Position numbers and translations under genes: made by a program. A DNA stretch of 64,000 nucleotides, from the NCBI RefSeq assembly GCF_020740795.1, contig NC_067312.1:66546905-66610904 (forward strand). Direction: 5' to 3'. Shown here in pieces: positions 26,238 through 38,130 of the stretch. Each line of letters starts with the position of its first letter. The first letter of the stretch is position 1. The stretch is from Apus apus. Lineage: Eukaryota > Chordata > Aves > Apodiformes > Apodidae. The notes under the pieces were generated by a model, which made no database searches, had not been told where the DNA came from, and saw only the letters and a program-made list of their open reading frames with translations.

Positions 26238-29200
26238 TTACAGGAAATAATGCAACTGCAATGCAGATCAAGGATGGTTTGTGCTGCTCCTTGCTACGAG
26301 TAGTAAAACTAAAAAGCTTACAGCTGCTAAAGGTAGAATAATTAGTGATTATTCTTTTCCTATGCCTTAAATTGAGTACAGACACCCTTTCCTTGCTAAC
26401 TGCATGTTTCCTCAGGCAACACTGGAATTGAAAAGCTCAGGATGTGTTGATTCATCCTTATTACAACTCTACTTAACTGTGGTCATTCAAACTTTGGTTT
26501 GTTCACCTTCCTGTTTTACTTCTCTCATTATTTTGAATATATGGGTAAGCAACCTCATTTTGACACTTGCCGGAAAAGCTTTAGTTTGATGAGTATCAGC
26601 CTTTAGTATCTACTATACCAACTCATTTTTAAAAGATGTTTTCTTCCATTATATACTGAAGTTGTTTATATAACTGTAATACAAATTCTTCTACCAAATT
26701 TGCCATGATCTATGAATTATAAATTCCAGTTAAACTGTTCTGTAAATCTCAATGACTGTGGTTATAATATTCCTAAATTCTTATACTAGGGGATGAATCT
26801 GTTTAATAAGCTGGGATGTTAATAACTTCTAAAGTGTTGTGACAAATATAGTGTGAAAATCTTCAATCCATGTTTTAAACCTCTTCAAATTACCACATTT
26901 TATTCAAACAAATGTTATAAAAAAGAAAATATTTCAGTAAAACTATTATTCCATTCAAACCTCAGTTGGAAAGGCAGTTTTTTTTAAAAAAAAACCTCTA
27001 TCAGCAAGTTATTTGGATTTCATTTATATGTTGTTAATGAATTATTTTAAAAATTGAATCAGCTGGAATTAGTTTGTCACTTACTGCTAGACACATGTAT
27101 AGATGCATACAAGAATTAGTTAAATAACTTCCGAGTTAACAGTTTTCTTTGGAACATGGTCTCACCAAAATGCTATATTATGATTTTGGTTACTTTTAAT
27201 CAGAAAGTGAATTATTAAAAGGAAATGTGTTGAAATATTCACAAGTATTTTTGTCTTCCTCTTCTGAATCAAATTAAAAACCAATTTCAAAATATCCAAG
27301 CTTTCATGAAATCAAAAGTGTTTTCCAGCCAACTGTATTTAATGTTTATTAAACATAACATCCATTTATGAAAGGAAACCTAAAATAAAAAGTGCCAAAA
27401 ATCATTGATGGACTTTTGTGATGTGTCTTTTAATCTTTTAGATAGGTTTAATTTGGTTTCATTGCATGGCTGAGGTGACCCAATATACCTGTTTTTCTTG
27501 GAAGATCAACTGAAAGCCACTGCATCTTGTTCTCATACATTTCTGAGGAAAAGAGACAATAGATAATGATTTATGTTCCCAAGACCATAGAGAAGAGAGT
27601 CATTTTGCCAATGGCAGGCAATGGGATTAAATGGATTTCTGTCCGCACATGCAAGAGTATTTCTTAATAAACCAAATAAAATAATCAACAGTATTCAAGT
27701 CTAAAAATGTTAACACTTTTTCTTTTTTTTTTCTTTCATACCCACTTTCTTGAGATAGGAAAAGGTTAGATTGACCTCTAGACACACTGTCCCTCATAGC
27801 ATTTGTTTCAGGGCGGTTCTTTCATCTTCAAGGCCCTTCCCAGTCCTGATTCTATCCTTCAGCACTCAGTGGAGAAAAAGAATGGTTGGCAGAGCAGGAT
27901 GAAAGATGAGGTCACAAGCAGGGAGACACTCCTTCCTTGACTTCAAATGGACTTCAAATGTCTCTCTTAGGCAGCAAGGCTACCTAGCCCTGTTTGAAAG
28001 CAGATCCCTATATATATATATGACAAGTGAAGACCATTCACTGGTGTGGTCCCCAAAGTCTGAAGTCAAATGAGAGAGGAAAGATCTGGATGACAGGCCA
28101 GTCTGGTGGCAGTCAGCAGCAGAGCTTTAGGAGACACTGGGAATGCAATGGAAGGCCCTGACAATACTATAGCTTTGCATTACTTGGTAGAGACAAGGTT
28201 GAAATTGTGAAGAAAATAGCCTGAACTGTGATCTTGATGTGGTGGTATTTTTTTTTTTTTTCAGTGAAGGGACAGACTGGCAGGCTACAGAAGTCACCAC
28301 ACAAACTACCTGAGAGCATTTTAGCTGTTGGTTGAATTTTACATAGCAAGAAAAATAATAACTGCTATGCCATGGAACTTGTGTGTCTGTTGCAACTCTC
28401 TTTTTATAATGCATGTCCACAATGCTAAAATCCCCGTTAAGCTTGCTTTTGCTATTCTGGCTTGGAATCTAATAACAAAAACCCCAAGGATGGTGTGTGA
28501 TACTAATTAAAACTAAGAGTTACACTTAGCCAATTGAAAAAAAATTCACTCACCTTATGATGTGTACTTGCATTTAAGTATCTTCATAAGGCAAATCTAT
28601 CTGAGACAGTGGAGTGTATGGGTGCCTTCACATCACTCAGCTCTCTTAGAATGATCTGGTTTGAGCCAGGATGGAAACAATTTTCTTCTAGTAATTCTAC
28701 TTAAATCTCTTCTAAGTAACGGCACTTGCTTAAAATTAATGGCATATTTCTCAGTCACTGCCTGCTTCTAGGACTGATAATGCTTGATGTTTATAGTTAC
28801 TGCTGGACAATGGTATGCAGAACCAAGGCCACTGCTTGGTTCTGACAAACATACTATGCTCCAGAAACAAAGGGAGGAAAAGGGGAGGGGTAGGACCAGA
28901 CAGGTGGGGAAGAGTGGAGCAGACAGGTGACCAAAACTGACCAAATGAAGTATTCCATCCCATACACGTCATACTTGGTACAAATCCAAGAGATCACAAG
29001 CTTCAAGCTCTCTCTTAATCCATGGCAAGCATCCTGAGAGGACCCCAATCTGTGCACTCCTGAATCCATGTGTTCCTGCATTCAGCTCCTGTCTGCTGCT
29101 GACACAAGGAGCCAAATCCAGGAGTTTCCCAGGGCCAGCCCTGCAGCCTTGGTGGTTATGTGGGAATTAGTCAGGAGAAGGGGGGGCTGATAGTGGTTTT

Positions 29201-31239
29201 GTATGTACTTCATTGTTCCATTCAAGCTGTATAGCTTAATTTCAATATGCTAGTCTTCCTTATTCTCTTTCTGGGAAGGGAGAGGCGTTAATAGTGTTTT
29301 CTATTTGTTTAATTGCTGGCCTAGCACTAAGCCATGACACAGGAGCAGGGACCTGTACATCCATCTATGTGAAAGTTAGCAATGAGGAAAAGGAACAGAC
29401 CTGCTCAATTTCAAATGTGAATTCTGGCCTCAAGATGTCCATTGCTCAGTTTGTTCACATTCAAACAAGGTTAGGTATCCATGGGCAGAAGAACAGAAAA
29501 GGATTTTGAGCTTGGCAAAAACGAAAGCATCCTGGTGGCAGGATGTATGTGGCTTGGCTTAAGAGACTTGGCTGATGGGCAAAAGGTCTGAAATCAGATG
29601 GGCTCCAGAGCTAAAATGGTAGGAAGTCTTGAACAAACTGAAAAGGTTTGGCAAGCTTCATAATCTAGGAATGGAATAAGACTCCAAATCATGTTCCAAG
29701 GTCTCTGCAACTGAGGCTGTGGGTCAGGCAAGATTACTCTAAGGGCTTGTCTGCACAGGAAATGGACTGGTTATATAGAGATAATAATATTGCTATAGTT
29801 TGGCTGATCAGTTTTCCAGTGTAAAGAAGTCCTTAAGGCAAATAAGTCCTTATGAGAGGAAAGATGCAAGGTTGGATGGGCTTACTCCAAAGATGACTTT
29901 CAGTCCTGCTTGTTGGAAAAGACCAAGGAAAACAACTTCTGACAGATGGACATGTTAGATAAGAAACTGGAGTCCTTCTGGCTCGTGAATACTGAGACAA
30001 GAGCTGCACATTCCATAGGAATGGCAGTGTCCATCTCCTGTGACTCATACTTTCTCTGCTTGTGTTCTTCAATCTTTCTGCCCACTGGATGAAGAGCAGT
30101 TGTTTAACTTATGGGAAGAGGAGATGGATGTTTGTAGAACACTAAAGCATTGTGGTTTGACATTTGGTCAGTGCAAGTAGGTAGTATTTGATGGAACAAA
30201 ATTGGCTAACACCAGCCCTCTAACCCAAGGAGTGTAAGATCAAGAGTGAGGAAGACACTTATGGCTCCATGCCTCCTTGCCAGCAAACCACACATGAGCT
30301 GGCATACCAAAGGATCCTTGTTGCTGTGAAATTATATGGCAGCAGATTTTACACTGATAATATTGAAATCTGTGATTAACTAGCTATGAAAGCAATTAAT
30401 CATTCAGTATATTAATCCCAGGGACAATTAAGTAGGTAGGCAAAACCAATTAATTTATTGGAATCCTTATCTTTTTTTCCAGTATGCCATGGGTTCTTGC
30501 ACAGGCAATTCTCATCTGCAGTTTGAAAGTTGGGGAAAATAGGGAAAATAGGTATCATTGTGAGTCTGGACTTTCTCACCTGGAGGGCACAAGAAACACT
30601 TTGAAATTAGCGAATAAAAACTTCAGAGAGCTTCTGAGAAATTATCAAAAGAGAAGCAGTTAAAATGTGAGGCCATCTCTAAAGATGATGATTGAGTTAA
30701 AAGCTGAAGAATGACAATTTAAGAACGCATTGAGATGAATGAGAAAGTTCAAGCCTCTTGGACCTATTGCTCCAGGCTCTCTGCAGACTCAGAAGAAGTA
30801 TCTGCACCTACTGGTATTTGAGGTACATTTATCAGAATTTCCTTTGCAGTCACAATTACTAGAAATACATTACACAACATCCATGCATGTACCTTGGAGA
30901 ACAACTGGGCTTCTGGCAGAAGCTTCCACAGGCAACAGCAACGGCAGCAAAAAACAGCACCTGAGAACAAAACAAGGAAGTAGTGACAAGTCTAGAGTCA
31001 GGGAGTAATTTTCAGTGCAAATTCAACTAAACTGGATCTAACTGGCTGCAAACTCGCTGCTGCCCTCAACTCTTCTATCCAACACATGAATCCTTACTGT
31101 TTTACCTGAAGCTATTAATTTCTTTGTTCCCATTCTGCAAATCTTTGGCTTGATTACAAATACTGTTCTGCTGGATTTCCTGATACCTGCCATGTCCCCT
31201 TCAATCTAACCCAAATTATATTGCCAAATATTAGCCCGT

Positions 31240-31317
31240 CATTCCAGATACAACTGAGTGTTCTCCTAAATCTCTTCTCATTCCAGATACAACTGAGTGT
31301 TCTCCTAAATCTCATCT
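31240..31317 (+). repeat. 39-bp tandem duplication abutting the microsatellite
   Basis: A 39-bp unit beginning CATTCCAGATACAACTGAGT occurs twice back-to-back (31,240-31,278 and 31,279-31,317). The copies differ only near the end, where CTCTTCT in the first aligns with CTCATCT in the second. The second copy runs directly into the CTCTT array. The unit itself carries CTCTTCTC at its end, which is the array motif and a plausible seed for the expansion. Confidence 0.9.
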
Positions 31318-31779
31318 CTTCTCTTCTCTTCTCTTCTCTTCTCTTCTCTTCTCTTCTCTTCTCTTCTCTTCTCTTCTCTTCTCTTCTCTTCTCTTCTCTT
31401 CTCTTCTCTTCTCTTCTCTTCTCTTCTCTTCTCTTCTCTTCTCTTCTCTTCTCTTCTCTTCTCTTCTCTTCTCTTCTCTTCTCTTCTCTTCTCTTCTCTT
31501 CTCTTCTCTTCTCTTCTCTTCTCTTCTCTCCTCTCCTCTCCTCTCCTCTCCTCCTCTCCTCTCCTCTCCTCTCCTCTCCTCTCCTCTCCTCTCCTCTCCT
31601 CTCCTCTCCTCTCCTCTCCTCTCCTCTCCTCTCCTCTCCTCTCCTCTCCTCTCCCCTCCCCTCCCCTCCCCTCCTCTCCTCTCCTCTCCTCTCCTCTCCT
31701 CTCCTCTCCTCTCCTCTCCTCTCCTCTCCTCTCCTCTCCTCTCCCCACCCCTTCCCTCCCCTCTCCTCCCTTCCCCTTT
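31315..31779 (+). repeat. Large (CTCTT)n / (CTCTC)n polypyrimidine microsatellite
   Basis: From 31,315 to 31,746 there are 432 consecutive pyrimidines, then one A, then 32 more pyrimidines. The first part (31,316-31,525) is 42 perfect copies of CTCTT. The second (31,526-31,746) is CTCTC-type units with one 3-bp phase break near 31,551 and a four-copy CTCCC patch at 31,651-31,670. Both strands are open in several frames (196 codons on +, 164 and 147 on -) only because the unit lacks stop codons; these are not genes. The long homopurine-homopyrimidine mirror symmetry favours triplex (H-DNA) formation and length instability. Such arrays are also prone to assembly error. Confidence 0.98.
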
Positions 31780-31905
31780 ACACAGCACCTTGCTTGTCTT
31801 CAGCATTATGAAACTTTGTAACTTTTTCTCCCTTATCTTTGAGGACTAGACATGGTTGATCCCCTTCTCTGTCACTTTCAGGACACTACCAAAAGGACCA
31901 GGAAA

Positions 31906-31935
31906 GTGGAACTGGATCCTGTGGAACTGGATCCT
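31906..31935 (+). repeat. 15-bp perfect tandem duplication
   Basis: GTGGAACTGGATCCT is repeated exactly head-to-tail, in the roughly 200 bp between the microsatellite and the CR1 fragment that starts near 31,979. It is one of several local duplications clustered around the array. Confidence 0.9.
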
Positions 31936-31978
31936 GTGAAACTAAGCACTCTACATATGTCATAAAAACTTCTTCTAT

Positions 31979-32403
31979 CAGGCCATGAAAATTACCAGAG
32001 AGCTGGAGCGCTTCTCTTATGAAGACAGGCTGAGGGAGTTGGGGTTGTTCAGACTGAAGAAGAGAAGGCTCCAGGGAAACCTTATAGCGACCTTCCAAAA
32101 CCTGAAATGGGCCTAAAAGAAGGTTCACTAGGACATGTAACAATAGGACAAGTGGTAAAGGTTTTAAGCTAGAGAAGGGTGGATTTGGGTTGGACATTAG
32201 GAAAAAGTTCTTTAATACGAGGGTGGTGGAACAGTTTATCTAGAGAGGTGCTGTAAGCCCCATCCCTGGAGACACTCAAGGTCAGGCTTGATGAGGCTCT
32301 GAGCAATCTCTTCTAGTGTGAGATGTTCCTGCTTATTTTAGGAGGGTTGGGCTAGACGACCTTCATAGGTCCCTTCCAACCCAAGACATTTTATGATTCT
32401 ATG
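31979..32403 (+). mobile_element. CR1 LINE 3' fragment
   Basis: 5'-truncated CR1. It begins in the ORF2 C-terminus (GGCCATGAAAATTACCAGAG, then words encoding [20 protein letters not shown]) and continues through RRLQGNLIATFQNL. It then passes a region matching the FxxRVVEQ motif near 32,210 and the 3' UTR (GGGTTGGGCTAGACGACC, CCCTTCCAACCC), and ends in TTTTATGATTCTATG. Stops and indels interrupt the frame. Its subtype resembles the element at 58,650-60,969 more than the one at 2,388. Confidence 0.9.
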
Positions 32404-33919
32404 TTGGCTATTTAAAATTAGAGCATTCTCCTTAGACTGGCCGTATCTTCTTGTTTTTCCTTCCAAGCTTTTCCTTAAGGTACACTTTACAGAAGACATT
32501 TTCTCACTAGTCAGGTGTGCATGTATAAACATTTCAAGCCCCACAGCAGAAATCATGCTAACATAATATACCTAACGTATCTGCTAAAACTCTGCTCAAT
32601 CATAGAATCATATCACTTCTCATTACATCCCATGTCAAGTTTTGATGCTTAGCATGTTTTACTATTAGAATAGTAAGTACCAGCTTGATTGCTGCAGTAT
32701 CTTTTGTAAGACTACACAGAAAAGAGTCCCACCCACTTGCAGTTGTCAAATTTTAAGATAAATTAGTTCATTACTGAGGAAATGATGGCTTTTTTTCTCC
32801 CATCTTCTTTTGAAATTAATTCTAATATTAATATATTGATTGGACAGGTGGCATTTACATAGAAACTGATATGTATAAATAATTGTTACCTTTCTGAAGA
32901 CAGAACAGAATGCTGAAATGTTTTTGTAATTATTCATGAGGATTTTTTCCTAGTGTACTGGTGCTATTTATGGACTCCCTTTTGTGTTCTTCTTTGTGTC
33001 TTTCTTTTGTCCTATCTTCTCCCTATTAACAGGATCCACTCAGTCACCTTGAAGGATGAAATGTAGCCTGGGTTTCCAAAAAAGAGCTTGAAAATTCTGA
33101 TACTGAAATGGTGCTGCCAAAAAGGACTCCAAACACACCAAGCCATTTACATGTGTTAGTGTAGAAACTTCATTATGGCCATTCTCAGGACAGATAAGAA
33201 TAGCCATTGGTTATGATATATTATTTGAAATTTATTCTATGGCACCTGCTTTCTTACATATGTGGCAGCATGACTGTCCACATTTGAGTATTTAGTGGAC
33301 ATTGTAAATATGAATTTATATAAAGAATGGTGTCTCTTCAATTCTAGAGAAGAGCTAGCTGTGAAGATGAAAACTGGAAACAATGCCCTCTTCATAAATG
33401 GCACAACTCTGATATAGATGAGAAGAGAGGCTCCTGTGAAATATAACATATTGAAATAAATTAATGCAGAGAGAAACTCTGTAAAAAGGCTACAGTTTAA
33501 ACTGTAGGAAGTCAAGGTGGGCATTAGAAAACTGAGTGACACTGTAGAGATCAGAAAGGGTAGCAGACGACATTTTAAAAACAGAGTAACACTTTGTGAG
33601 ATGCAAGACATGAAATATCAATGAAAGTGAAATCACAGTGAAAACATCAATGGAGAAAAATATGCCATTTTAGTATGTAATACCTACAAGTGAAAAAAAA
33701 AATAAAAAAGAAAAAAAGGAAAAAGAAATATTTAAACTATTGAAAGTAATTGTGAAGATTATTAAGCCAATTAGATGCAAGAATGAGACAGAAGGTTTAA
33801 ATTAGCAGTGTATCCATTGAAGTCACTGAAGCCAGCCAAATTACATCAGTTGAGGATTTGGCTGATAATGTGGAGACGTGGAATGGGAAAAAAAAAAAAA
33901 TCAGTCATAAATACATGGG

Positions 33920-33940
33920 AATAATAATAATAATAATAAA
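33920..33940. repeat. (AAT)n microsatellite
   Basis: Seven near-perfect copies of the trinucleotide, preceded by an A13 run at 33,888-33,900. Simple slippage repeat. Confidence 0.85.
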
Positions 33941-35731
33941 TATAAATCAGTCTTTTACCAGAGATAAATGGACAGCAGATGGATGAGGAAGACCTTTATT
34001 TTGTTTTGGTCAAATACTTAAGATCATGAGAAGTCTTCAACGGCATTTGTTAAAACATCTCCAGATTAGCAGTAGCAGTGGCAAGCTTACAGATAGGAAA
34101 GGCGTGCCTGAAACAAATGACATTATTAGAAGAACAGAGTTTTGGCATGCACTTCAGCAATGTTCAACTTTCTGCAGTGTGCATTGCTAAGCTCACAGGG
34201 AAAATGAACTGGACTTGACCCATGTGTACAACTGGGACTTCAGCAAAAGCTGAAGAAGAAACAATTTCATTAGGAAACAAACTGTAAGCTGAAGTAGCTC
34301 TAAAGTAGGAGATAAAATGCATTGTTTCCTTTTTATATCTTCAAAGACATGCAAGATGGGAAATCAGCTATGCCTGAAATGCTTCCACGGGAAATGAAAA
34401 TACCTACAGCAGTTGCTTCAAAAAAATGAAACTTGGGCTAAATTTGTAATGTACCAATAAAAATGTCATCAAACTGCATATACCAGAGAGACTATTCAGC
34501 AGTACCAGGCACTTCCCCACAAAGCTAGAGATGGCCTTGTTCAATTTTATGGTGGGTCTAGAAAAATTAGATATCAAAAATACTGTCTAGGAAGTGGAAC
34601 TCAAATCTATCAGAGGCTGTATATTATACAGGTTGAATAGGACATACAGAATAAAAATTATTTGACTGGCATTTGAGATCTTCAGTTTTGGAAATACTGG
34701 AGTGCTACAGAGACAGATCAAGAGAGGCATGTGTTGCATTTAAAGCTCAAAAAAAAAGAAAAAGAAAAAGCATTTTTCAAGGGTATCCAAGTAAGAATAG
34801 CTGTATATTGAACTGTATAGATCTAGTAAAATATACAGGGTGAGGGGACTAAAAAATTACTAGGGACCATTTGTATCAGACCAATAAATCCAAAACTATT
34901 TCACCAATCACTCAGTACCTGTTTTTCCTGAAGACAAAATCAAACTGTTTCTCTCTTGAAGTCTTCTTATTAGTGAGTATAATATAATGGTGGGATATGA
35001 TGATTCTATACTAACCAGCAAACAGTTGTCATGATCCAGAAGGTCAGATGCTTTAAAGAGATTGCAGTTTCAATCTCAACGACTCCATCAAAAACACACA
35101 GAAGTTAAATGAAATCCAGCTGTGGAATTGGAAGGACTGAATTTCTTAAAACTTAATTTGCTCTTATAGAAAAGCCTGTATTGCTTCTAAAAATTTTAAT
35201 AGTGCAAAGTGAATTTAATTAAGCATCATGGTCACTGTTTTTTAACAGTAAGAAGTGGAGTCAGGATGTGCCTTTAGCTGCTTAGCAAATCCTTGTCCTG
35301 GTAATTAAGGATTTCCTCAAAATTAGTTTGTTGCCTGTCTTCTGGTTATGGATTAAACACTCTTTTCACGAGACTGCATTTTATTATTTTATTAAATCAA
35401 ATTGATCATTAAAAAGAGGACATAGACTGAAGAATTACTTACTAAAGATCTAGGGCCATTGATGATTCATGTTTCAGCTACTAACGATGTGCTCTGTTCT
35501 GTTTCAACCCAGTTAATTTTAACACTGAAGGATTTTTTTTTTCAGTAACTCTACTGGGAGCTTGACTGGGCTTTAAACACAAGGTTTTATACTGCCTATG
35601 TTTTTTACGTGTTCTTAGATTGGATAGGTGATGACCTGGAGTGTTCACCAAATCCACTCTGATGACTGCCATAGCCTTCCAACACCATACATCCATTATT
35701 CTTGACTCACACCTAAATGAAAAGGTTTTTG

Positions 35732-35794
35732 GAAGTCACTCTTTGTAAGTGACTTCTCGGCTCTTGGTCCTCAGATTTTCTGAGGACCAAGAGC
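35732..35794. repeat. Two adjacent perfect hairpins
   Basis: First hairpin: GAAGTCACT (35,732-35,740), loop CTTTGTA, AGTGACTTC (35,748-35,756). Three bases later comes a second: GCTCTTGGTCCTCAGA (35,760-35,775), loop TTT, TCTGAGGACCAAGAGC (35,779-35,794). The second has 16 perfectly matched pairs, far beyond chance for a 3-nt loop. The stem is shorter than a typical miRNA precursor and there is no mismatch pattern, so a fold-back template-switch origin is more likely than an RNA gene. Confidence 0.95.
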
Positions 35795-36875
35795 TGGGGG
35801 ACAGGCAGAAAACATAACTATGAGTTTACTTAAACATCTGCTGAAGATTTAGTTTCCTCAAAGGAGCAAACCTGTATTTCTAACAGTTGCAACCTATACA
35901 CTTGTCAGATAAGGAAGTGACTATCATACCCAACCTGGTCCTCACCAGTTGACTTCTCTTAAGGATTCCCAACAACAAAAAAATATTGCTTTCCATGGGT
36001 CTGCAACATGTGTACTACATTCTGAGGTGTCCTTTTAGATAACAAAGTGATCTCACAGGGAAGAACTTGTTCTTGGAGATTACAGTCTGACCTCTGCCAG
36101 AAAAAAAAAAACAACATTCAAAATTTTATTAACAAGCTGGAAGTTTTAGGTTTTAAAAGTAGGATTTTCTGAAGGGTTCTTAAGAGCCTAGATTTGGATT
36201 ATTTTCATGAACGCACTACCTCCCCCTCTTTGAATCCACTATCCTCTATAGGAGTATTTGCTAAAATAAAATTTTGCTGATTAGATATCCCTGGTCCTTC
36301 ATGGGTCAGAGTAGGTTTTATGTGCTTCCAACCAACCAGTCTCTCCTCAAAGTCCTTCACAATAAGGAAACCCTTGGACGTTAAAGAAAAAAGTGAGTTG
36401 CCAGGGTAAAGGTCAGAACAGCATATTTCTAATCTTCTTAGATAGGAAAGTGAAATTCTCTCAATAGCTGCTGAACATAATATTCTAGAAAGAGAGAGTG
36501 AAATTCACTTCTCCAGTGAGCTGATACAGTGCTTGCCTCTTGCATAAGGGCTGCGAAACCTTGCTGTGGTAGGGTAAACTAGCCATGAAGAAGTGGAGAA
36601 TCAATAGAACTTCACTCAAACTTGCTGCAGGAAAAGTAAGGAACTCTTTCAAATTTTGGGAGAGAAAAGCCATTTTCAGTTCTATGAGGGAACATTAAAA
36701 ACACTGCCTCACAGCTGATAATTTATAAAGTGTGCTTTCAGTGTCTTATTTTCTATATTGTTTTCCTAATGTCTTCTGCTCACTAAAGCTGTGTTCCCTA
36801 TCTGTGCAAAATATATCATAATTTACCATTCTGAGGAGCTAATTAGAGCCCATAGATCAATGGGTTTGGCTGGAA

Positions 36876-36896
36876 AAACAAACAAACAAACAAACA
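36876..36896. repeat. (CAAA)n microsatellite
   Basis: Five copies of CAAA inside a longer A-rich low-complexity stretch (36,872-36,940). No LINE was recognised upstream on either strand. Confidence 0.85.
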
Positions 36897-36980
36897 AAAA
36901 ACACACCAAAAAACCCAGTAAAAATAAAAACAAAAACCAGGAAGGCAGAGTAGCACCATCTTGATCTTCCTGTCTTGCTG

Positions 36981-37009
36981 CCATGGGGGTCCATGTGCAG
37001 CCCCCATGG
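36981..37009. repeat. Perfect 9-bp inverted repeat, 11-nt loop
   Basis: CCATGGGGG and CCCCCATGG pair exactly around TCCATGTGCAG. It lies just upstream of the CpG-rich block. It may be chance in G/C-rich sequence. Confidence 0.7.
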
Positions 37010-37179
37010 GCTTCCAGTGGCTGCAGGAGCAGAATGCAGGTGTCAGGCAGGCCCATGCAAACCTGGATCACCTCATACCAGCAAAGACCTGGCCTGGGGA
37101 TGAAGCACTTGGTCAGATTTTCTGAGTGAAGGGACTATTTAGCCATTCTGAGAGGCTGGAAAATGTGTGTTTTTTTCCC

Positions 37180-38130
37180 CCAACCTCAGGCCCTCCTCCA
37201 CCTGGCCCCGTGGTGGAACATCATCCGTCTACCCCAGGTCGACTGTAGACAGGGTGTGTGTGTTCACTTATTATTTAAAACCAAGAATATCCCTTTTATT
37301 GCGGCTTCAGCCAACACAGAGGTGGGACACAGTTCCTTCTAGGAAGACGGACAGAAATCGAAATCTCCGCTAGCCCAGGTAGGAAGCAGGGGTACTGAGT
37401 CCCAGCGTGGGCTCCGTCCCGGCTTCCCCATTCCCGTCCCGAAGCCTGGCTGCCTGGCAGAGGAGGTACCGGCGCCTTTGTCTACATCCCGACCTTCTCG
37501 GGCGTCCCTGGCGACCCAAATGCCAGCAGCGGGAGAGATGCGAACTATTTTCATTCCTCTTAATGGGGCTGTTAACCCTCCGGGGCAATTAGGAGCAGGG
37601 GGCTGTCAGCACAGTTAACCTCTTCATTGCAGGACATTGCACCGGGGGTAGACAAGGGGGCTGCTCCACAGCTTACAGCCCTTTCCCCTCACCCCTCGAG
37701 TGTCCTGCACCCGCAGGACTTGGCCCCCTCGCCTCAACTGGATTCGGTAGACACTTCCTGCGCGAAACCAGCCGGACACTGGAGGCTCCGGGGAGGTTTC
37801 CCCCCTCTCTTTACCCTGAAGGCTGATTCTTGGTGGGGCTGTCCTAGCCCAGCGAGTCCACCTCGCCGCTGGCTTTCCCCGGCGGCGCTCGGAGCATGGC
37901 GGGGATGGCAGAAAGCCTGTCGGAGGAAGTTATGGACCAGCCCACCCCTAGGGAGAAGCCTCCCCCCCCCTGCCCCCCTGCACTGCTCTCCAGTGCCAGG
38001 GTTCCTCTGGCCGCCTCTACCTCCTCCCCAGGACCCCGGGTGGGTGACCGGACACCCCCGCTCTCCGCGGGGTTCGCCCACGGGACCGGTGCTGGAAGGA
38101 CCCCTCCCCGCCAAAGGACGGGAGGACAGT
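37180..38130. promoter_or_regulatory. CpG island upstream of the probable promoter
   Basis: CpG dinucleotides become frequent here (for example near 37,345-37,580 and 37,860-38,110) after tens of kilobases where they are rare. GC content rises sharply. C runs (37,962-37,980) and CT-rich runs (38,190-38,245) suggest G-quadruplex potential on the minus strand. GC-rich bias keeps long frames open on both strands (207 and 166 codons on +, 141 on -). I do not accept these as genes: they are proline-rich, mutually overlapping and lack any domain. Unmethylated CpG islands usually mark promoters. This one could serve the + strand gene proposed at 40,900-42,400 or a divergent transcript. Confidence 0.65.

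Larger units (their letters stand above)
15025..31239. other. Long non-coding stretch, no repeats or genes recognised
   Basis: About 16 kb of AT-rich DNA in which I recognise no LINE, LTR or gene. Open frames are short (at most 135 codons), several open on both strands, without domain-like composition. It includes an inverted repeat at 16,064-16,089, a 14-bp tandem duplication at 19,887-19,914, a 16-bp palindrome at 26,222-26,237, and AT/TAAT-dense segments near 18,850-18,960, 26,870-27,430 and 30,340-30,470. The lack of recognisable repeats over this length is compatible with a regulatory gene desert, but that is inference. Confidence 0.5.
32404..37150. other. Non-coding DNA with SSRs and a double hairpin
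   Basis: AT-rich; no recognisable gene. It contains short A-rich and AAT microsatellites (33,887-33,940 and 34,748-34,770), a (CAAA) run at 36,876-36,896, two back-to-back perfect hairpins at 35,732-35,794 and a 9-bp inverted repeat at 36,981-37,009. The open frames present (up to 124 codons) have no family features. Confidence 0.6.

Noticed and set aside
31221..31811. Long open frames on both strands (196, 164 and 147 codons)
   Set aside because: They are translations of the CTCTT/CTCTC microsatellite, whose unit contains no stop codon in most frames. No gene.
32600..32611. CATAGAATCATA resembling a minus-strand CR1 tail
   Set aside because: Only about 12 bp match and the flanking sequence does not continue as CR1.
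35732..35794. microRNA precursor
   Set aside because: Stems are 9 and 16 bp with 7- and 3-nt loops, too short and too perfect for a canonical precursor. Kept as a structural finding only.
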